NCBI RefSeq assembly: GCF_900101625.1
Contig: NZ_FMYZ01000004.1
Coordinates: 463,788 to 527,787, forward strand
Source of the DNA: Cupriavidus sp. YR651
Lineage (GTDB): Bacteria > Pseudomonadota > Gammaproteobacteria > Burkholderiales > Burkholderiaceae
Reading direction: 5' to 3'
Length of the DNA: 64,000 nucleotides
Positions 36,462 through 46,124 of the stretch are shown one piece after another. A model generated the notes under the pieces. It was not told where the DNA came from. It made no database searches and saw only the letters and a list, made by a program, of their open reading frames with translations. Position 1 is the stretch's first letter, and the number at the start of each line of letters is the position of its first letter. The position numbers and the translations under genes were made by a program.

Positions 36462-38234
36462 GTGAAGACGCTGCAAACGGACGTCGCCATCATCGGCGGC
36501 GGCCCGGCCGGCCTCATGCTGGCCATCGAACTGGGTTGCCGGGGTATCCCGTGCGTGTTGCTGGAGGAGGACGCCGATCCTCCGGCATTCCCCAAGGCCA
36601 ATGCCACGTCGTCACGAACGATGGAGCACTACCGGCGACGCGGCTTTGCCGAAGCGATCCGCGCACTTGGCCTGCCGCCGACCTACCCGCAGGACGTGGT
36701 GTACTGCACGCACCTGGCCAGCCACGAGCTGGCGCGGTTCCGGATTCCGTCGCGCGCCGAAGCCGGAGAACATGCCTCGGCGCATGCCGGCCATTCCGGC
36801 ACTGACGGGGATTTCGGCGACTACGGCCACGACGCGTGGCCCACGCCGGAACTGCCGCACCGGGCGCAGCAGATGTACATCGAGCCCGTGCTGCGGGCAC
36901 GTGCGGCCAGCTATCCGAGCGTGCGGCTGCGGCTGGGGCATCGGGCGATGTCCGTCGCGCAGACCCTGCATGGCGTGACGATGTCGGTGATGCCCACCGG
37001 GGACACGGGTTCCCCGGATGGCGCCGATAGCGTTGATAGCGTCGATAGTTCCGATCTCGCCGATGCCAGCGGTCCCACCGGTCCGTGGCGCCTGAACGCG
37101 CGCTACGTGGTGGGTTGCGACGGCCCGCGCAGTCTGGTGCGCAAGTCGCTCGGCATCCGCTACTCGGGGCAGGGCAGCGAGCAGCGCGACTTCTTCGGCG
37201 GCCAGATGCTGTCGATCTATTTCCGCTCCCGACAGCTCTATGCCGTGCTGGGCAAGGACCCCGCGTGGCAATACTGGGCCGTGAATGCGCAACAGCGCGG
37301 ACTGCTGATCGCCATCGACGGCGACGCCACGTTCCTGCTCGCGGTGCAGCTGGAAGCCGGGCAACAGGCGAGCGACGTCGACGTGGCCGCCGTGACGCGG
37401 GCGGCGGTGGGTGCGGACTTCGATTTCGCGCTGATCGACCGCATGCCCTGGATCGCCGGCTACACGCTGGTGGCGGACCGGATGGCATCCGGGCGAATGT
37501 TCCTGGCCGGCGATGCAGCACATTTGTTCACGCCGACGGGTGGCATGGGCTATAACACCTCGATTGACGATGTGGTGAACCTGGGCTGGAAACTGGCCGC
37601 AGTGATCCGCGACGCCGCCCCGGCGGCCCTGCTGGATTCCTACGATCGCGAGCGCCGGCCCGTTGCGCTGCGCAACACCGCGTTTGCGCGCCGCATGGCG
37701 GACAGCATCGGCAATATCTGCATCGGCAGGGAACTCGACGCTCCAGGCGAGACCGGGGCGCGGGCCCGCGCCGCGCTGGGCGAGGTGTTGGCCGGACACG
37801 CCGCCAGCGAATTCAACATTCCCGGCCTGCAGCTTGGCGTGCGTTACCTGGACAGCCCGATCGTGGCTGCGGAGGCCGGACCGGTGCCCCAGGACGACCC
37901 GAACCGCTACGTGCCGCTGGCCGTGCCGGGCTCTCGGGCGCCGCACGCGGTGGTGGATGGCAAGGTGTTGTTCGACCAGTTTGGCCGCGACTTCACGCTC
38001 GTGGCCTTCGGTCAGGACCTGGATACGGCGGAACGCGCCTGCTGGCGTGACGCCGCCGCGACATTTGGCATCACGCTGGACCTGTTGCACGTGAATGACA
38101 CGGCGGCCCATGCGCTGTATGGCGCCGACCGTGTGCTGATTCGCCCGGATCACCACATCGCGTGGCGTGGCAATGCCCATGCCGATGCCCTGGCGTGGCT
38201 GGCGCTGGCCACTGGCCGTGCGGCAGACCGCTGA
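36462..38234 (+). CDS. FAD-dependent aromatic monooxygenase (class A flavoprotein hydroxylase)
   Basis: The 590-aa enzyme has the class A flavin hydroxylase motifs: GGGPAG at residues 12-17, the YVVGCDGPRSLVRKSLG segment, and GDAAHLFTPTGGMGYNTSIDDVVNLGWKL for FAD. It resembles MhpA and phenol-type hydroxylases with a C-terminal thioredoxin-fold extension, and should insert oxygen into an aromatic acid using NAD(P)H. Residues near 187-204 form an acidic insert (DSVDSVDSSD) from an imperfect DNA repeat. GTG 36462 has GAAGGAAG upstream. It is co-transcribed with the Bug and porin genes. Confidence 0.9.
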   Translation: MKTLQTDVAIIGGGPAGLMLAIELGCRGIPCVLLEEDADPPAFPKANATSSRTMEHYRRRGFAEAIRALGLPPTYPQDVVYCTHLASHELARFRIPSRAEAGEHASAHAGHSGTDGDFGDYGHDAWPTPELPHRAQQMYIEPVLRARAASYPSVRLRLGHRAMSVAQTLHGVTMSVMPTGDTGSPDGADSVDSVDSSDLADASGPTGPWRLNARYVVGCDGPRSLVRKSLGIRYSGQGSEQRDFFGGQMLSIYFRSRQLYAVLGKDPAWQYWAVNAQQRGLLIAIDGDATFLLAVQLEAGQQASDVDVAAVTRAAVGADFDFALIDRMPWIAGYTLVADRMASGRMFLAGDAAHLFTPTGGMGYNTSIDDVVNLGWKLAAVIRDAAPAALLDSYDRERRPVALRNTAFARRMADSIGNICIGRELDAPGETGARARAALGEVLAGHAASEFNIPGLQLGVRYLDSPIVAAEAGPVPQDDPNRYVPLAVPGSRAPHAVVDGKVLFDQFGRDFTLVAFGQDLDTAERACWRDAAATFGITLDLLHVNDTAAHALYGADRVLIRPDHHIAWRGNAHADALAWLALATGRAADR

Positions 38235-38303
38235 CGCCCGCTTGACAGCGGCGGACACTCGAAAGACGTACCAGAAAACAATCAACAACGGGAGGAGACC
38301 CCA

Positions 38304-39401
38304 ATGAGACCAGCAAGGCTAGCCCTGGCCTGTGCGGCGGCATTGCCCGCCATGGCAATGGCGCAGTCATCGGTCACCCTGTACGGTGTGATCGACACCG
38401 GCATCGAGTACCTGAACAACGTTGGCCCGCAAAAAAACAGCGTGACGCGGATGGACAACCTGGCCGGCACCGTGCCGTCCCGCTGGGGCCTGCGCGGCTC
38501 CGAGGAACTCGGCGCCGGCCTGAAGGCGAACTTCGTGCTGGAGTCCGGCTTCTCGCCCGATTCCGGCGTGTCCAACCAGGGCGGCCGGTTGTTCGGTCGC
38601 CAGGCCTGGGTGGGCCTGGCCGGGGGCTGGGGCCAGCTCTCGCTGGGCCGGCAGTACACGATGCTGTTCTGGTCCACGCTGGAAGCGGACATGCTCGGCC
38701 CCAACACGTTCGGCTCGTCATCGCTCGACAGCTACCTGCCCAATGCCCGCGCGGACAATGCCATCGGCTACAAGGGCACGTTCGGCGGCCTGACCGTGGG
38801 CGGCACCTACAGCTTCGGCCGGGACGGCGCCTCGACGCCGCCGGGGCCGTCGGCCACCGGTTGCGCCGGCGAGAACCCGAACGACCGCAACGCGTGCCGC
38901 GAATGGTCGGCGCTGGTCAAGTACGACACCTCGATCTGGGGCGCCGGCGTGGCCTACGACTCGCAGCGCGGTGGCGCCGGGGCGTTCAACGGCCTGACCA
39001 GCAGCGGCATGAAGGACGACCGCCTGTCGGTCAACGCCTATACCAACCTCGGCAAGGGCAAGATCGGCGGCGGCTGGATTCGTCGCGACAACGACGCCAC
39101 CCCGATCGCGCCGCGCAGCGACCTGTTCTTCGGCGGCGCATCGTACGCCGTCACCCCGGCGCTGAGCGTGGACGGCGAAGTGTTCTTCCTGCGCTACCAC
39201 AACAGCGACAACAAGGCCTGGCTCTACGCGGCGCGCGCCACGTACGCGTTCTCCAAGCGGACGTCGGTCTACGGCACGGCAGGCTTCATCGATAACCGCG
39301 GCAATCTGAACCTGTCCGTCAGCTCCGGCGCGCCCGGCGGCGCCACCACGCCGGGCGGCAACCAGTTCGGCGCGATGATGGGCGTCAAACACATCTTCTG
39401 A
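38304..39401 (+). CDS. general porin (Porin_4 family)
   Basis: The 365-aa outer-membrane protein has a signal peptide cut after AMAMA (residue 20) and the betaproteobacterial porin start QSSVTLYGVIDTGIEYLNN. SRWGLRGSEELGAGLKANFVLESGF and GRQAWVGLAGGWGQLSLGRQ follow, and the C-terminal Phe (GVKHIF) marks a 16-strand barrel. GGGAGGAG precedes ATG 38304. As the last gene after Bug and monooxygenase it probably brings the same substrate across the outer membrane. A perfect terminator follows. Confidence 0.93.
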   Translation: MRPARLALACAAALPAMAMAQSSVTLYGVIDTGIEYLNNVGPQKNSVTRMDNLAGTVPSRWGLRGSEELGAGLKANFVLESGFSPDSGVSNQGGRLFGRQAWVGLAGGWGQLSLGRQYTMLFWSTLEADMLGPNTFGSSSLDSYLPNARADNAIGYKGTFGGLTVGGTYSFGRDGASTPPGPSATGCAGENPNDRNACREWSALVKYDTSIWGAGVAYDSQRGGAGAFNGLTSSGMKDDRLSVNAYTNLGKGKIGGGWIRRDNDATPIAPRSDLFFGGASYAVTPALSVDGEVFFLRYHNSDNKAWLYAARATYAFSKRTSVYGTAGFIDNRGNLNLSVSSGAPGGATTPGGNQFGAMMGVKHIF

Positions 39402-39426
39402 GTCGCCCGGCAAGACGCGAGAAAAA

Positions 39427-39460
39427 GCCCGCGCCGTGTGAAACGGCGCGGGCTTTTTTT
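39427..39460 (+). terminator. Rho-independent terminator of the Bug-monooxygenase-porin operon
   Basis: GCCCGCGCCGT/ACGGCGCGGGC form an 11-bp perfect stem with a 5-base loop (GTGAA), followed by TTTTTTT. AAAAA on the other side makes it usable in both directions. It also marks the boundary to the accessory region. Confidence 0.95.
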
Positions 39461-39739
39461 CGGCACTTCGCTGATTTGCGGGGGAGGGAGCGTCTCGGAA
39501 CGACCCAACTCGGTCATCCAGGGACTTAAAGCCTAGTGGCCGGAGCGGCCTTGAAAAGCCGCCATTCGCCCCCGCCGACCGAACCTGATCGCACACATGG
39601 CCGCCGCAAAACCGGAGGGCGTTGCTCACACGAAACAAATGTAATCATCTGTTAATGCCGCGCGCCGTGGCCCCGATTTGACCACGGAAACGTCCATCCG
39701 TTTTGGTACGATCCGGCTCTTTCTGTCAGCGCCCCCACC
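39461..39739. other. intergenic region before the penicillin-binding protein gene
   Basis: About 280 bases carry no gene. A short GGCCGGAGCGGCC symmetric stretch lies near 39540. The AT-richer part around 39630-39660 is the likely promoter area. Confidence 0.35.
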
Positions 39740-41947
39740 GTGTATCGCCGATATGGTTCGTTGTTTCGTGAGCGTTGTGCACAGTGGCTCGGCCGCATCC
39801 AACCGCTGACTGCCGCCGGCAGCACGATAGTCAGACTCGCTTTTGGCAGGGCACTGGGCCGCCTTCGCCGCCCCACGCGACGCGGCATCGTGCTGACGCT
39901 CGTCGCATTGCCGGCAATATTCCTCCTGTACGTCCTTGCGCTCGTGCCGCTTACGCCGAGCATTGGCAACATCCGGAAAGCCCGCGTCGATCAGCCAGCA
40001 TTGATCGTGTCGGCCGACGGCAAACTGCTCGAGCAATTCAAACCGGTCAATCGGGAGTGGGTGTCACTCAGGCAGATCTCGCCCTACATGGTGGATGCAT
40101 TGATCGCGACCGAAGACCGGCGCTTCTACGAGCATCACGGCATCGACTGGACGCGTACGGCATCGGCCGCGCTGCATACGTTCTCGGGCGACCGACAGGG
40201 TGGCTCGACGATCACGCAGCAGCTCGCACGCAACCTGTATCCCGACGAAATCGGCCGCGCGCCAACGCTCACGCGCAAGCTCAGGGAAGCGATTACGGCG
40301 CTCAAGATCGAGGCTGTATACAGCAAGGACCAGATTCTCGAGACGTACCTGAACACGGTGCCGTTCCTGTACAACGCCTACGGCGTGGAAATGGCCGCAC
40401 GCACCTATTTCGGTAAATCGGCAAATCAGCTCGACATTCTCGAATGCGCGACACTCGTCGGCATGCTGAAGGCCAACAGCACCTACAATCCTGTGCTCAA
40501 TCCCGAGCGCGCGTTGCAGCGGCGAAACACAGTGCTCGGGCAGATGGACAAGTACGGCAAGCTCAAGCCCGATACCTATGCCTGGTTGAAGCGACAACCG
40601 ATGAGGGTCGATCTTGCATTGCAAACCGCTCCGCCGGGTGCCGCACCACATTTTTCCGCCCAATTGCGCAAGTGGCTGATTGCATGGGCCGATCGCAATG
40701 GCTACAACATCTATGCCGACGGACTGGTCGTGCGCACCACCGTCGATTACCGTCTCCAGGCGATGGCGACGCAGGCGGTGGCCTGGCAGACGAGCCAGTT
40801 GCAATGGATCGCGAACGACGCGTGGAACGAACGAACGGGCTGCTGGCCTGGCAATGACCTGTTCCAGACATTCATGCGGCAAACGGCTGAATATCGCGCC
40901 GCACGCGATGCAGGCCAATCGGACCAGGCCGCGCTCCGCAAACTCGGCATGAACCCCACGTTCGTCCGCGCACTCTGCCGGACCAAGACACAAGTCCAGG
41001 CGGGTTTTGTCGCGATCGATCCGCGCAACGGAGATATCAAGGCGTGGGTCGGCAGTCGCGATTTCGGTGAGGTACCGTTCGATCATGTACAGCAGGCCCG
41101 GCGTCAGCCGGGTTCGACGTTCAAGCCGTTCGTCTACGGCGCGGCATTCGCGGACGGCGCACAGCCAGGCGATACGATCGTGGACCGGAACGTCGCCATT
41201 CCGGTGAGCGGGCAAGCGGAATGGCGGCCTACTGATGCGGAACCGCCTACTGGCCGACCGATGACGTTGCGCGACGCGCTGGCGTATTCGCGCAACCGCA
41301 TCACCGCTCAGCTCATGCAGAAGGAACGTCCGGAGAAGGTCGCACGGCTCGCTCGCGCGATGGGCGTGCGCGAGAGTCCACTTGAGCCGGTGCCGTCGCT
41401 AGCGCTCGGAACGAGCCCGGTCACGCTCAAGGAAATGGTCTCGGCGTACAGCACGATCGCGAACCGCGGCGCCTATCTCGAGCCGCGCATGGTCACGCGC
41501 ATCGAGAATCGCGACGGCAAGGTACTCGCCGAATTCGCGAGCGTGTCGCCGGTACAGGCGCTGCCGGCTGCCGCAGCGCAAACGCTCGTCGATGTCATGC
41601 GCGACGTCGTTAGCCGTGGCACCGGCGCGGGCATCCGGACGCGTTTCGGGATTCGCGCGGACGTGGCCGGCAAGACAGGCACGACACAGGACAATACGGA
41701 TAGCTGGTTCATCCTGATGCATCCGCAACTGGTCGCGGGCGCGTGGGTGGGATTCGACGATGGACGGGTGACGCTCGGCAACTATTGGGGCGAAGGCGCG
41801 CGTAGCGCCTTGCCGGTGGTGGGCGCGTTCTACGACATGGCCCTGCGCACGAGAGTGATCGATCAGGACGTGCGATTTAGCCCGGAGACCCGGCCTCGTG
41901 CGGTCAATGCGCGAAAGCAACGACACTTTCTTTTCTGGCGGTTCTGA
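39740..41947 (+). CDS. class A penicillin-binding protein (PBP1A-like)
   Basis: The 735-aa bifunctional cell-wall synthase has one membrane anchor (about residues 50-70). The glycosyltransferase domain has the catalytic Glu125 in ATEDRRFYEHHGID and the QGGSTITQQLARN motif. The transpeptidase domain has Ser459 in PGSTFKPF, SRN for the second motif, and KTGTT at residue 645. Both activities therefore look intact. It starts at GTG 39740; no better start is seen. It is shorter than housekeeping PBP1A of this group (roughly 780-800 aa, from memory), so it is probably an accessory copy. Confidence 0.92.
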   Translation: MYRRYGSLFRERCAQWLGRIQPLTAAGSTIVRLAFGRALGRLRRPTRRGIVLTLVALPAIFLLYVLALVPLTPSIGNIRKARVDQPALIVSADGKLLEQFKPVNREWVSLRQISPYMVDALIATEDRRFYEHHGIDWTRTASAALHTFSGDRQGGSTITQQLARNLYPDEIGRAPTLTRKLREAITALKIEAVYSKDQILETYLNTVPFLYNAYGVEMAARTYFGKSANQLDILECATLVGMLKANSTYNPVLNPERALQRRNTVLGQMDKYGKLKPDTYAWLKRQPMRVDLALQTAPPGAAPHFSAQLRKWLIAWADRNGYNIYADGLVVRTTVDYRLQAMATQAVAWQTSQLQWIANDAWNERTGCWPGNDLFQTFMRQTAEYRAARDAGQSDQAALRKLGMNPTFVRALCRTKTQVQAGFVAIDPRNGDIKAWVGSRDFGEVPFDHVQQARRQPGSTFKPFVYGAAFADGAQPGDTIVDRNVAIPVSGQAEWRPTDAEPPTGRPMTLRDALAYSRNRITAQLMQKERPEKVARLARAMGVRESPLEPVPSLALGTSPVTLKEMVSAYSTIANRGAYLEPRMVTRIENRDGKVLAEFASVSPVQALPAAAAQTLVDVMRDVVSRGTGAGIRTRFGIRADVAGKTGTTQDNTDSWFILMHPQLVAGAWVGFDDGRVTLGNYWGEGARSALPVVGAFYDMALRTRVIDQDVRFSPETRPRAVNARKQRHFLFWRF

Positions 41948-42026
41948 TGTCGTCGCGCACGCAGAGGCCACGGTCGACCTGGTGGCGGCTCACGTTGTGC
42001 CGATCCATGGATGCGGTAGTGGCTGA

Positions 42027-43034
42027 TCAGTAGGCGGTAAAGCTCCATGACTTACTGATCGCCACACCATTTCTCGCACCGGCGAAAGTTGCTGTGTATG
42101 TGCCGGCAGCGATGGGCTGTGTGGGGAGCAGGAAAGCCACGCCTCGATACAAGCTCGCATCCTCAATAGCCGAAGCAACCGAGCCAGGCTTGGATTCGAT
42201 AGGCACCAGGATGCGAGCGGGCACGGAATTGCCGCCAGGTCCTCTCAGGATGAAGTTTGAGACTGTCAATACGTCGGATGGCTTTTCAACGTTGACGCGG
42301 AACATGATCGGGGGACCGGCTCTAGCCAGATCGGGCGCTGGATTCGGGATCTCGCCACCAGGGATGAACAGGCCGTGGACGCTGGCATTGTCTACTGGGT
42401 AGTAGGCGCCAGTGTTGGGAGGCAATTGTTGGCCACCCCATTGGGCAAGGCCATAGCCACCGGTTCCGGCTGCGCTCACCACGCCAAAGTTTGCCACGCA
42501 GTAGTTGTCACGCATGGCGAGGCCGATGGTCTCCTGGTTGCTGGTAATCCCTTGCAGGTGGTAGACCGAGCCCGCCATTGCGGCAAGACAGCCGGCAAGC
42601 TCGCCGCTATAGGCATTCTGTCCAACCCATTGCTTGTGTGAGCCGCCCACAGCGAGCACTTGCTGGTACGGATCGGAGCGTGTGAAACCTGGCGTCCCAG
42701 GGATCTCCGTATGGCTCATCACCGCGTTGAGCTTCATGTACTCCAGGTGGTTTTCGGCCGCAGCGTCCAGGGCGGCGTCTTGCCGCAATGCGCCTACACC
42801 CATTGCGATGCGCAGGGAGTTGAGAGCATTGAAGAATTCGAGGCGTGGGTCGGTTCTGGTGTAACTGGATGCAGGCGCGACCCTGGTCGAAGGAGAGGAC
42901 GGCTCCTTCCTGATAGCCGGCGTGCTTTGCGGTTTTGAACGAATTTTTGGAGAGGTAGCACCAGCGTTACCAATGCTGGCGCAGGCCGCGACGAAGGCAG
43001 ACATCGCAGCGACTGTGGAGAGGTATTTCTTCAC
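42027..43034 (-). CDS. CAP (SCP/PR1) domain lipoprotein
   Basis: The 335-aa product has a lipoprotein signal (GTG start, KKYLSTVAAMSAFVAAC, lipobox VAAC). A low-complexity linker rich in Ser, Pro and Arg leads to a CAP domain at about residues 60-210 (FFNALNSLRIAMGVGALRQDAALDAAAENHLEYM, then MSHTEIPGTPGF). A C-terminal beta domain (FAGARNGVAISKSWSFTAY) follows. Bacterial CAP proteins are exported and may bind metals or lipids; no enzyme activity is assigned. The longer open frame to 43121 is possible, but 43034 gives a proper lipoprotein signal. Confidence 0.82.
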   Translation of the reverse strand: MKKYLSTVAAMSAFVAACASIGNAGATSPKIRSKPQSTPAIRKEPSSPSTRVAPASSYTRTDPRLEFFNALNSLRIAMGVGALRQDAALDAAAENHLEYMKLNAVMSHTEIPGTPGFTRSDPYQQVLAVGGSHKQWVGQNAYSGELAGCLAAMAGSVYHLQGITSNQETIGLAMRDNYCVANFGVVSAAGTGGYGLAQWGGQQLPPNTGAYYPVDNASVHGLFIPGGEIPNPAPDLARAGPPIMFRVNVEKPSDVLTVSNFILRGPGGNSVPARILVPIESKPGSVASAIEDASLYRGVAFLLPTQPIAAGTYTATFAGARNGVAISKSWSFTAY

Positions 43035-43420
43035 GTTTGTCCGGTTGTTGTAGGTCTGTACAAGCGGGCCAAGGATCCTCGGGTGACCCCAGCAAATCCG
43101 CTTCCGGAGGCTTAACGTCATACAGCGGGGATTCGTGCACAGGCTAATACCCTTGTGCAGGCATGCACCCGCCGGCTTTCCTACGCTACCGCCCGCATCT
43201 CGTGGAGTCAGTGCTTATATCGAGTCGACGAAGGCCATACAGGTAGTGGCTAAGAGTGCCAAGCTGCAGCCGGATAGCATTGTTTTGCTCCACGCGCTAC
43301 TCCCCACCGTTTCTTGCGTTGCAATTCGCGCTCACTGGTTGAGTGATAACAAATGCTTACAATGACAGCGCATCACTCAAACTATGCTCGCCAGGACATA
43401 ACTGTCTTCCGGGGGGAATC
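43035..43420. other. divergent promoter region between CAP and DUF4382 genes
   Basis: About 390 bases contain no good gene. The notable element is the inverted repeat at 43339-43380, listed separately. TACAAT at 43358-43363 inside its spacer is a possible -10 element for the DUF4382 gene. Confidence 0.4.
43339..43380. promoter_or_regulatory. 9-bp perfect inverted repeat before the DUF4382 gene
   Basis: TTGAGTGAT and ATCACTCAA are perfectly complementary with a 24-base spacer that holds TACAAT. It lies 41 bases before the ATG. It could be an operator around the promoter or a leader hairpin. Confidence 0.4.
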
Positions 43421-44626
43421 ATGAATGCCATACCTTTCGTGGCGTCGCCACTGCGGCTGCTCGCACTGAGCAGTGCGCTTGCTCTTGCCGCCTGTGGCGG
43501 AGGTGACGACGGATCGTCGAGTAGCAGCAATACCGGCACGTTGAGTGTGTCGATGACCGATGCACCGGCTTGTGGCTTCGATCATGTCTATGTCACCGTT
43601 GACAGGGTGCGCGTCCACACCAGTGCAGGCGCAGACCCCAGCGGCGGAGGATGGGTCGATATCCCGGTCAGTCCGGCCCGACGGATCGACCTTCTGACAC
43701 TCTCCAATGGCGTGCTGACTAACCTCGGACAAACGGCGCTTCCGGCTGGCACGTACCAGCAGGTCCGCCTGGTTCTCGTGGCCAATGGAGCCGGCGCACC
43801 AGCCAATTCGGTGGTGCCCAGCAGCGGTACCGAACAAGCGCTTGATACCCCGAGCGCCGTGCAGAGCGGCATCAAGATCATCCGTCCCTTCACGGTCGCG
43901 CCCAATACGCAGAGCGACCTGGTGCTCGACTTCGATGCCTGCAAGTCGGTCGTCACGCGTGGCAACGGCACCTTTGGCCTCAAGCCGGTGGTGACCGCAG
44001 TGCCGATGGTGGCAAGCGGAGCTGTGACGGGTGTGGTCGCCTCGGCACCGGGCGCTCGGGTCTTTGCTGAACGCAATGGCGTCGTGGTCAAGGCGACCGT
44101 TGCAGACGGCAACGGTAACTTTACGCTGTCGCCCATCGAGCAAATCAGTACTACCGACAAGGTGGATGTGGTGATAGTGCCAACGTCGACGACCGGGCGT
44201 GGCACCGGCATCGTACGCGGCGTGCCGGTTGTGGCGGGCGGCAGTACCGCCGTCGCAACCGCGGCGGCACCGCTCAGCCTGCCGACCTCGACGTTTGGCA
44301 AGGTATCGGGGACAGTCACGCCGGCCGGTTCGGAAGCAACGGTCCGAGCCTTGCAGCAAACCGGTGGCGGAACTTTCGAGATTGCCTCCGCGGCGGCGTC
44401 CGACACTGGCGCCTATAGCCTGTTCCCGGCGCAGCCGGCACTGCCGCTGGCCGGGCCTGTGGTTGGAACTTACGTGGCCCCGCTGCCGTCAGGGGGAATC
44501 CCTCTGACGCAGGATGGTTCCGTGGCAGGCAAGTACGGCATTCAGGCTACCAGCAGCTCCGGCACCGTCATTACCCAGCAGGTCACTGTGACCACGACGG
44601 GCCTGACCCAGAACTTTGCGTTCTGA
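43421..44626 (+). CDS. DUF4382 domain lipoprotein
   Basis: This 401-aa product has a lipoprotein signal with lipobox LAAC followed by [11 protein letters not shown], a flexible tether. DUF4382 follows (about residues 40-190: [28 protein letters not shown], then [12 protein letters not shown]). Two beta-rich, transthyretin-like segments with VSGTV and VTGVV starts come after. Such proteins sit on the cell envelope; their role is unknown. GGGGGGAAT precedes ATG 43421. Confidence 0.87.
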   Translation: MNAIPFVASPLRLLALSSALALAACGGGDDGSSSSSNTGTLSVSMTDAPACGFDHVYVTVDRVRVHTSAGADPSGGGWVDIPVSPARRIDLLTLSNGVLTNLGQTALPAGTYQQVRLVLVANGAGAPANSVVPSSGTEQALDTPSAVQSGIKIIRPFTVAPNTQSDLVLDFDACKSVVTRGNGTFGLKPVVTAVPMVASGAVTGVVASAPGARVFAERNGVVVKATVADGNGNFTLSPIEQISTTDKVDVVIVPTSTTGRGTGIVRGVPVVAGGSTAVATAAAPLSLPTSTFGKVSGTVTPAGSEATVRALQQTGGGTFEIASAAASDTGAYSLFPAQPALPLAGPVVGTYVAPLPSGGIPLTQDGSVAGKYGIQATSSSGTVITQQVTVTTTGLTQNFAF

Positions 44627-44631
44627 TGCGC

Positions 44632-44651
44632 GGGTGCCAGTACTGGCACCC
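44632..44651. terminator. 20-bp perfect palindrome after the DUF4382 gene
   Basis: GGGTGCCAGT and ACTGGCACCC form a perfect palindrome that starts five bases after the DUF4382 stop. It lacks a T-run. As RNA it can form a hairpin with a small loop; as DNA it could bind a dimeric protein. Confidence 0.45.
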
Positions 44652-44695
44652 TGCGATGCGCGCCCTCGTTGCTGCCCCCATTCGCCGTCCGATCG

Positions 44696-45376
44696 TCACA
44701 AAGGAGAAGCACTATGAAAGGGAAGCTCGCAGTTGCCGGTATGTTGGTGGCATTTCATGCTTTTGCGTTGTCGCCGCAGCCGCCTGCAAGCTCTCCCAGG
44801 CCGCCTGCGTCGGCAACCATGAAGAACATCCTGGAAGCGCGCGAACTCCGGGTCTGCACTCCTGGCGACTACAGACCTTTCAGCTTCATGAAGAGCCCTG
44901 ACGTGTACGACGGGATTGACGTCGATCTCATGACATCGCTGGCCCTGAAGCACGAGAGCAAGGATGCCGACACCGCCGAGGCTCGCCTTGTGCCGAAACA
45001 GAATCAGGAATCCGTTACCCAATAGTACGCCTCCAAGTATTGCAGCAAGCGTGGGATCGAGCGTGGCGAAGCTGAGGCAGCGTGGCAGCAAGTCGGCTTC
45101 CACTGAGAACAACAACACGGCCACGAACGTCCGGAAAGTGAACGTCGCGCCCATGAATTTCCACGCAAGCCAGTAGAAGGGCAGGTTGAAGACGAAGAAC
45201 GCTACGCTGAACGGCATGCCGCCGAGGTAATGGGCAAGGAATGCCAGACCAGCCGTACCGCCCGAAAGCAAACCTGCCTGCTTGAACATGGATACCGCCA
45301 GTGCGACAAGCAGTGTGCCTATCAGCAGTGCCTGCAAGTTCTCTATGGGGGTGTGTTGGGCGATTGCAGGCTTCAT
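44696..45376 (-). pseudogene. yitT-family membrane protein gene, 3' end lost
   Basis: The first 144 codons encode a clear YitT-type membrane protein with about five helices (MKPAIAQHTPIENLQALLIGTLLVALAVSMFKQAG; HKASLGGVGILALVLQ). Complete members are about 200 aa and continue through another helix. Here the match stops near 44,945, and the frame runs on to 44696 through sequence that is simply the antisense of the neighbouring solute-binding-protein gene. The deduced 226-aa tail (hydrophilic, Arg/His-rich) is therefore junk. The gene is probably non-functional. Confidence 0.8.
44714..45025 (+). pseudogene. family 3 solute-binding protein gene (PheC/amino-acid type), 3' end lost
   Basis: A strong AAGGAG site and ATG 44714 start a signal peptide and the opening of a family 3 periplasmic binding protein or cyclohexadienyl dehydratase (ILEARELRVCTPGDYRPFSFMKSPDVYDGIDVDLMTSLA). 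After about residue 77 the match stops near 44,945 and the frame crosses antisense yitT sequence to a stop at 45025. Intact members are about 250 aa. Only the first quarter remains, so this is a relic. Confidence 0.8.
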
Positions 45377-45635
45377 GGCAGAGGGGGCGAAGATGGCTTC
45401 GATACCTGCCCATCAAGATAAGTCGGGCGCAAGCCGGACTACAACTGACAAAGTGTAGCGACGCTGGACGAGCCCTTGCATGATCCTGGTCAAGTGTCAG
45501 CCGCCAAGCTGCGGGTTTGTTCAGCACTGGCTTCGTCGTCCAATTGATCTCCCCCGGACTGTGTCGATGCAAACGGCTGCTACCCGCTCGTCTCCTCGCG
45601 ACCCTCCGCAGCCGTAGCCTCGCTGAGGCCGGAAG

Positions 45636-46124
45636 CTACTCCGAATAGAAGCCCGAAGCCACCAGGCCTGGAACCCCGTCGATCCTGACAGCCTTCACAT
45701 AGGTCCACTTATGCGACGGCTGAGCCTGCCCCGGTCTCAGGAACATGTAGTCCACCCAGCCCGATTTTTTGGATTTTGCCGTCTGGATCATGGCGTCGTG
45801 AAACAGCTTGCCGTTGCTATCTTTCTGGCCGCTGACATTGGTCCCCTCACGAGTTGGAAAGGCCGGATTCAACAAGACATTTGCCTTCAGATCGTAGATG
45901 AACAGATAGGTGTCACCATGGAACCATTCGCTGCCTTTGACCCTGAACTCGGAAAATGCGGCCTTGCCTTCCCTGTCAATCAACGCTGCAGCTTTGTCGA
46001 CCAGTGCTTCGGTTTGTTTTGCTGTCTCGGACATCGGTGGAGATGACTGGGAATATGCCGGCGACACGAAGCTGAATATTCCAACCAGTAACAAGATACT
46101 GGTAAAGAGAGTTTTGCCGTTCAT
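45636..46124 (-). CDS. secreted single-Cache domain protein
   Basis: The 162-aa protein has a signal peptide (MNGKTLFTSILLLVGIFSFVSPAYS). A Cache-type sensor domain follows (about residues 30-160: ALVDKAAALIDREGKAAFSEFR, TYLFIYDLKANVLLNPAFPTREGTNVSG, SGWVDYMFLRPGQAQPSHKWTYVKAV). Cache domains normally sense small molecules as parts of chemoreceptors or kinases; here there is no membrane helix or output domain, so it is a free periplasmic binding protein. AGGAG precedes ATG 46124. The longer frame to 46256 lacks a signal peptide. Confidence 0.85.
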   Translation of the reverse strand: MNGKTLFTSILLLVGIFSFVSPAYSQSSPPMSETAKQTEALVDKAAALIDREGKAAFSEFRVKGSEWFHGDTYLFIYDLKANVLLNPAFPTREGTNVSGQKDSNGKLFHDAMIQTAKSKKSGWVDYMFLRPGQAQPSHKWTYVKAVRIDGVPGLVASGFYSE

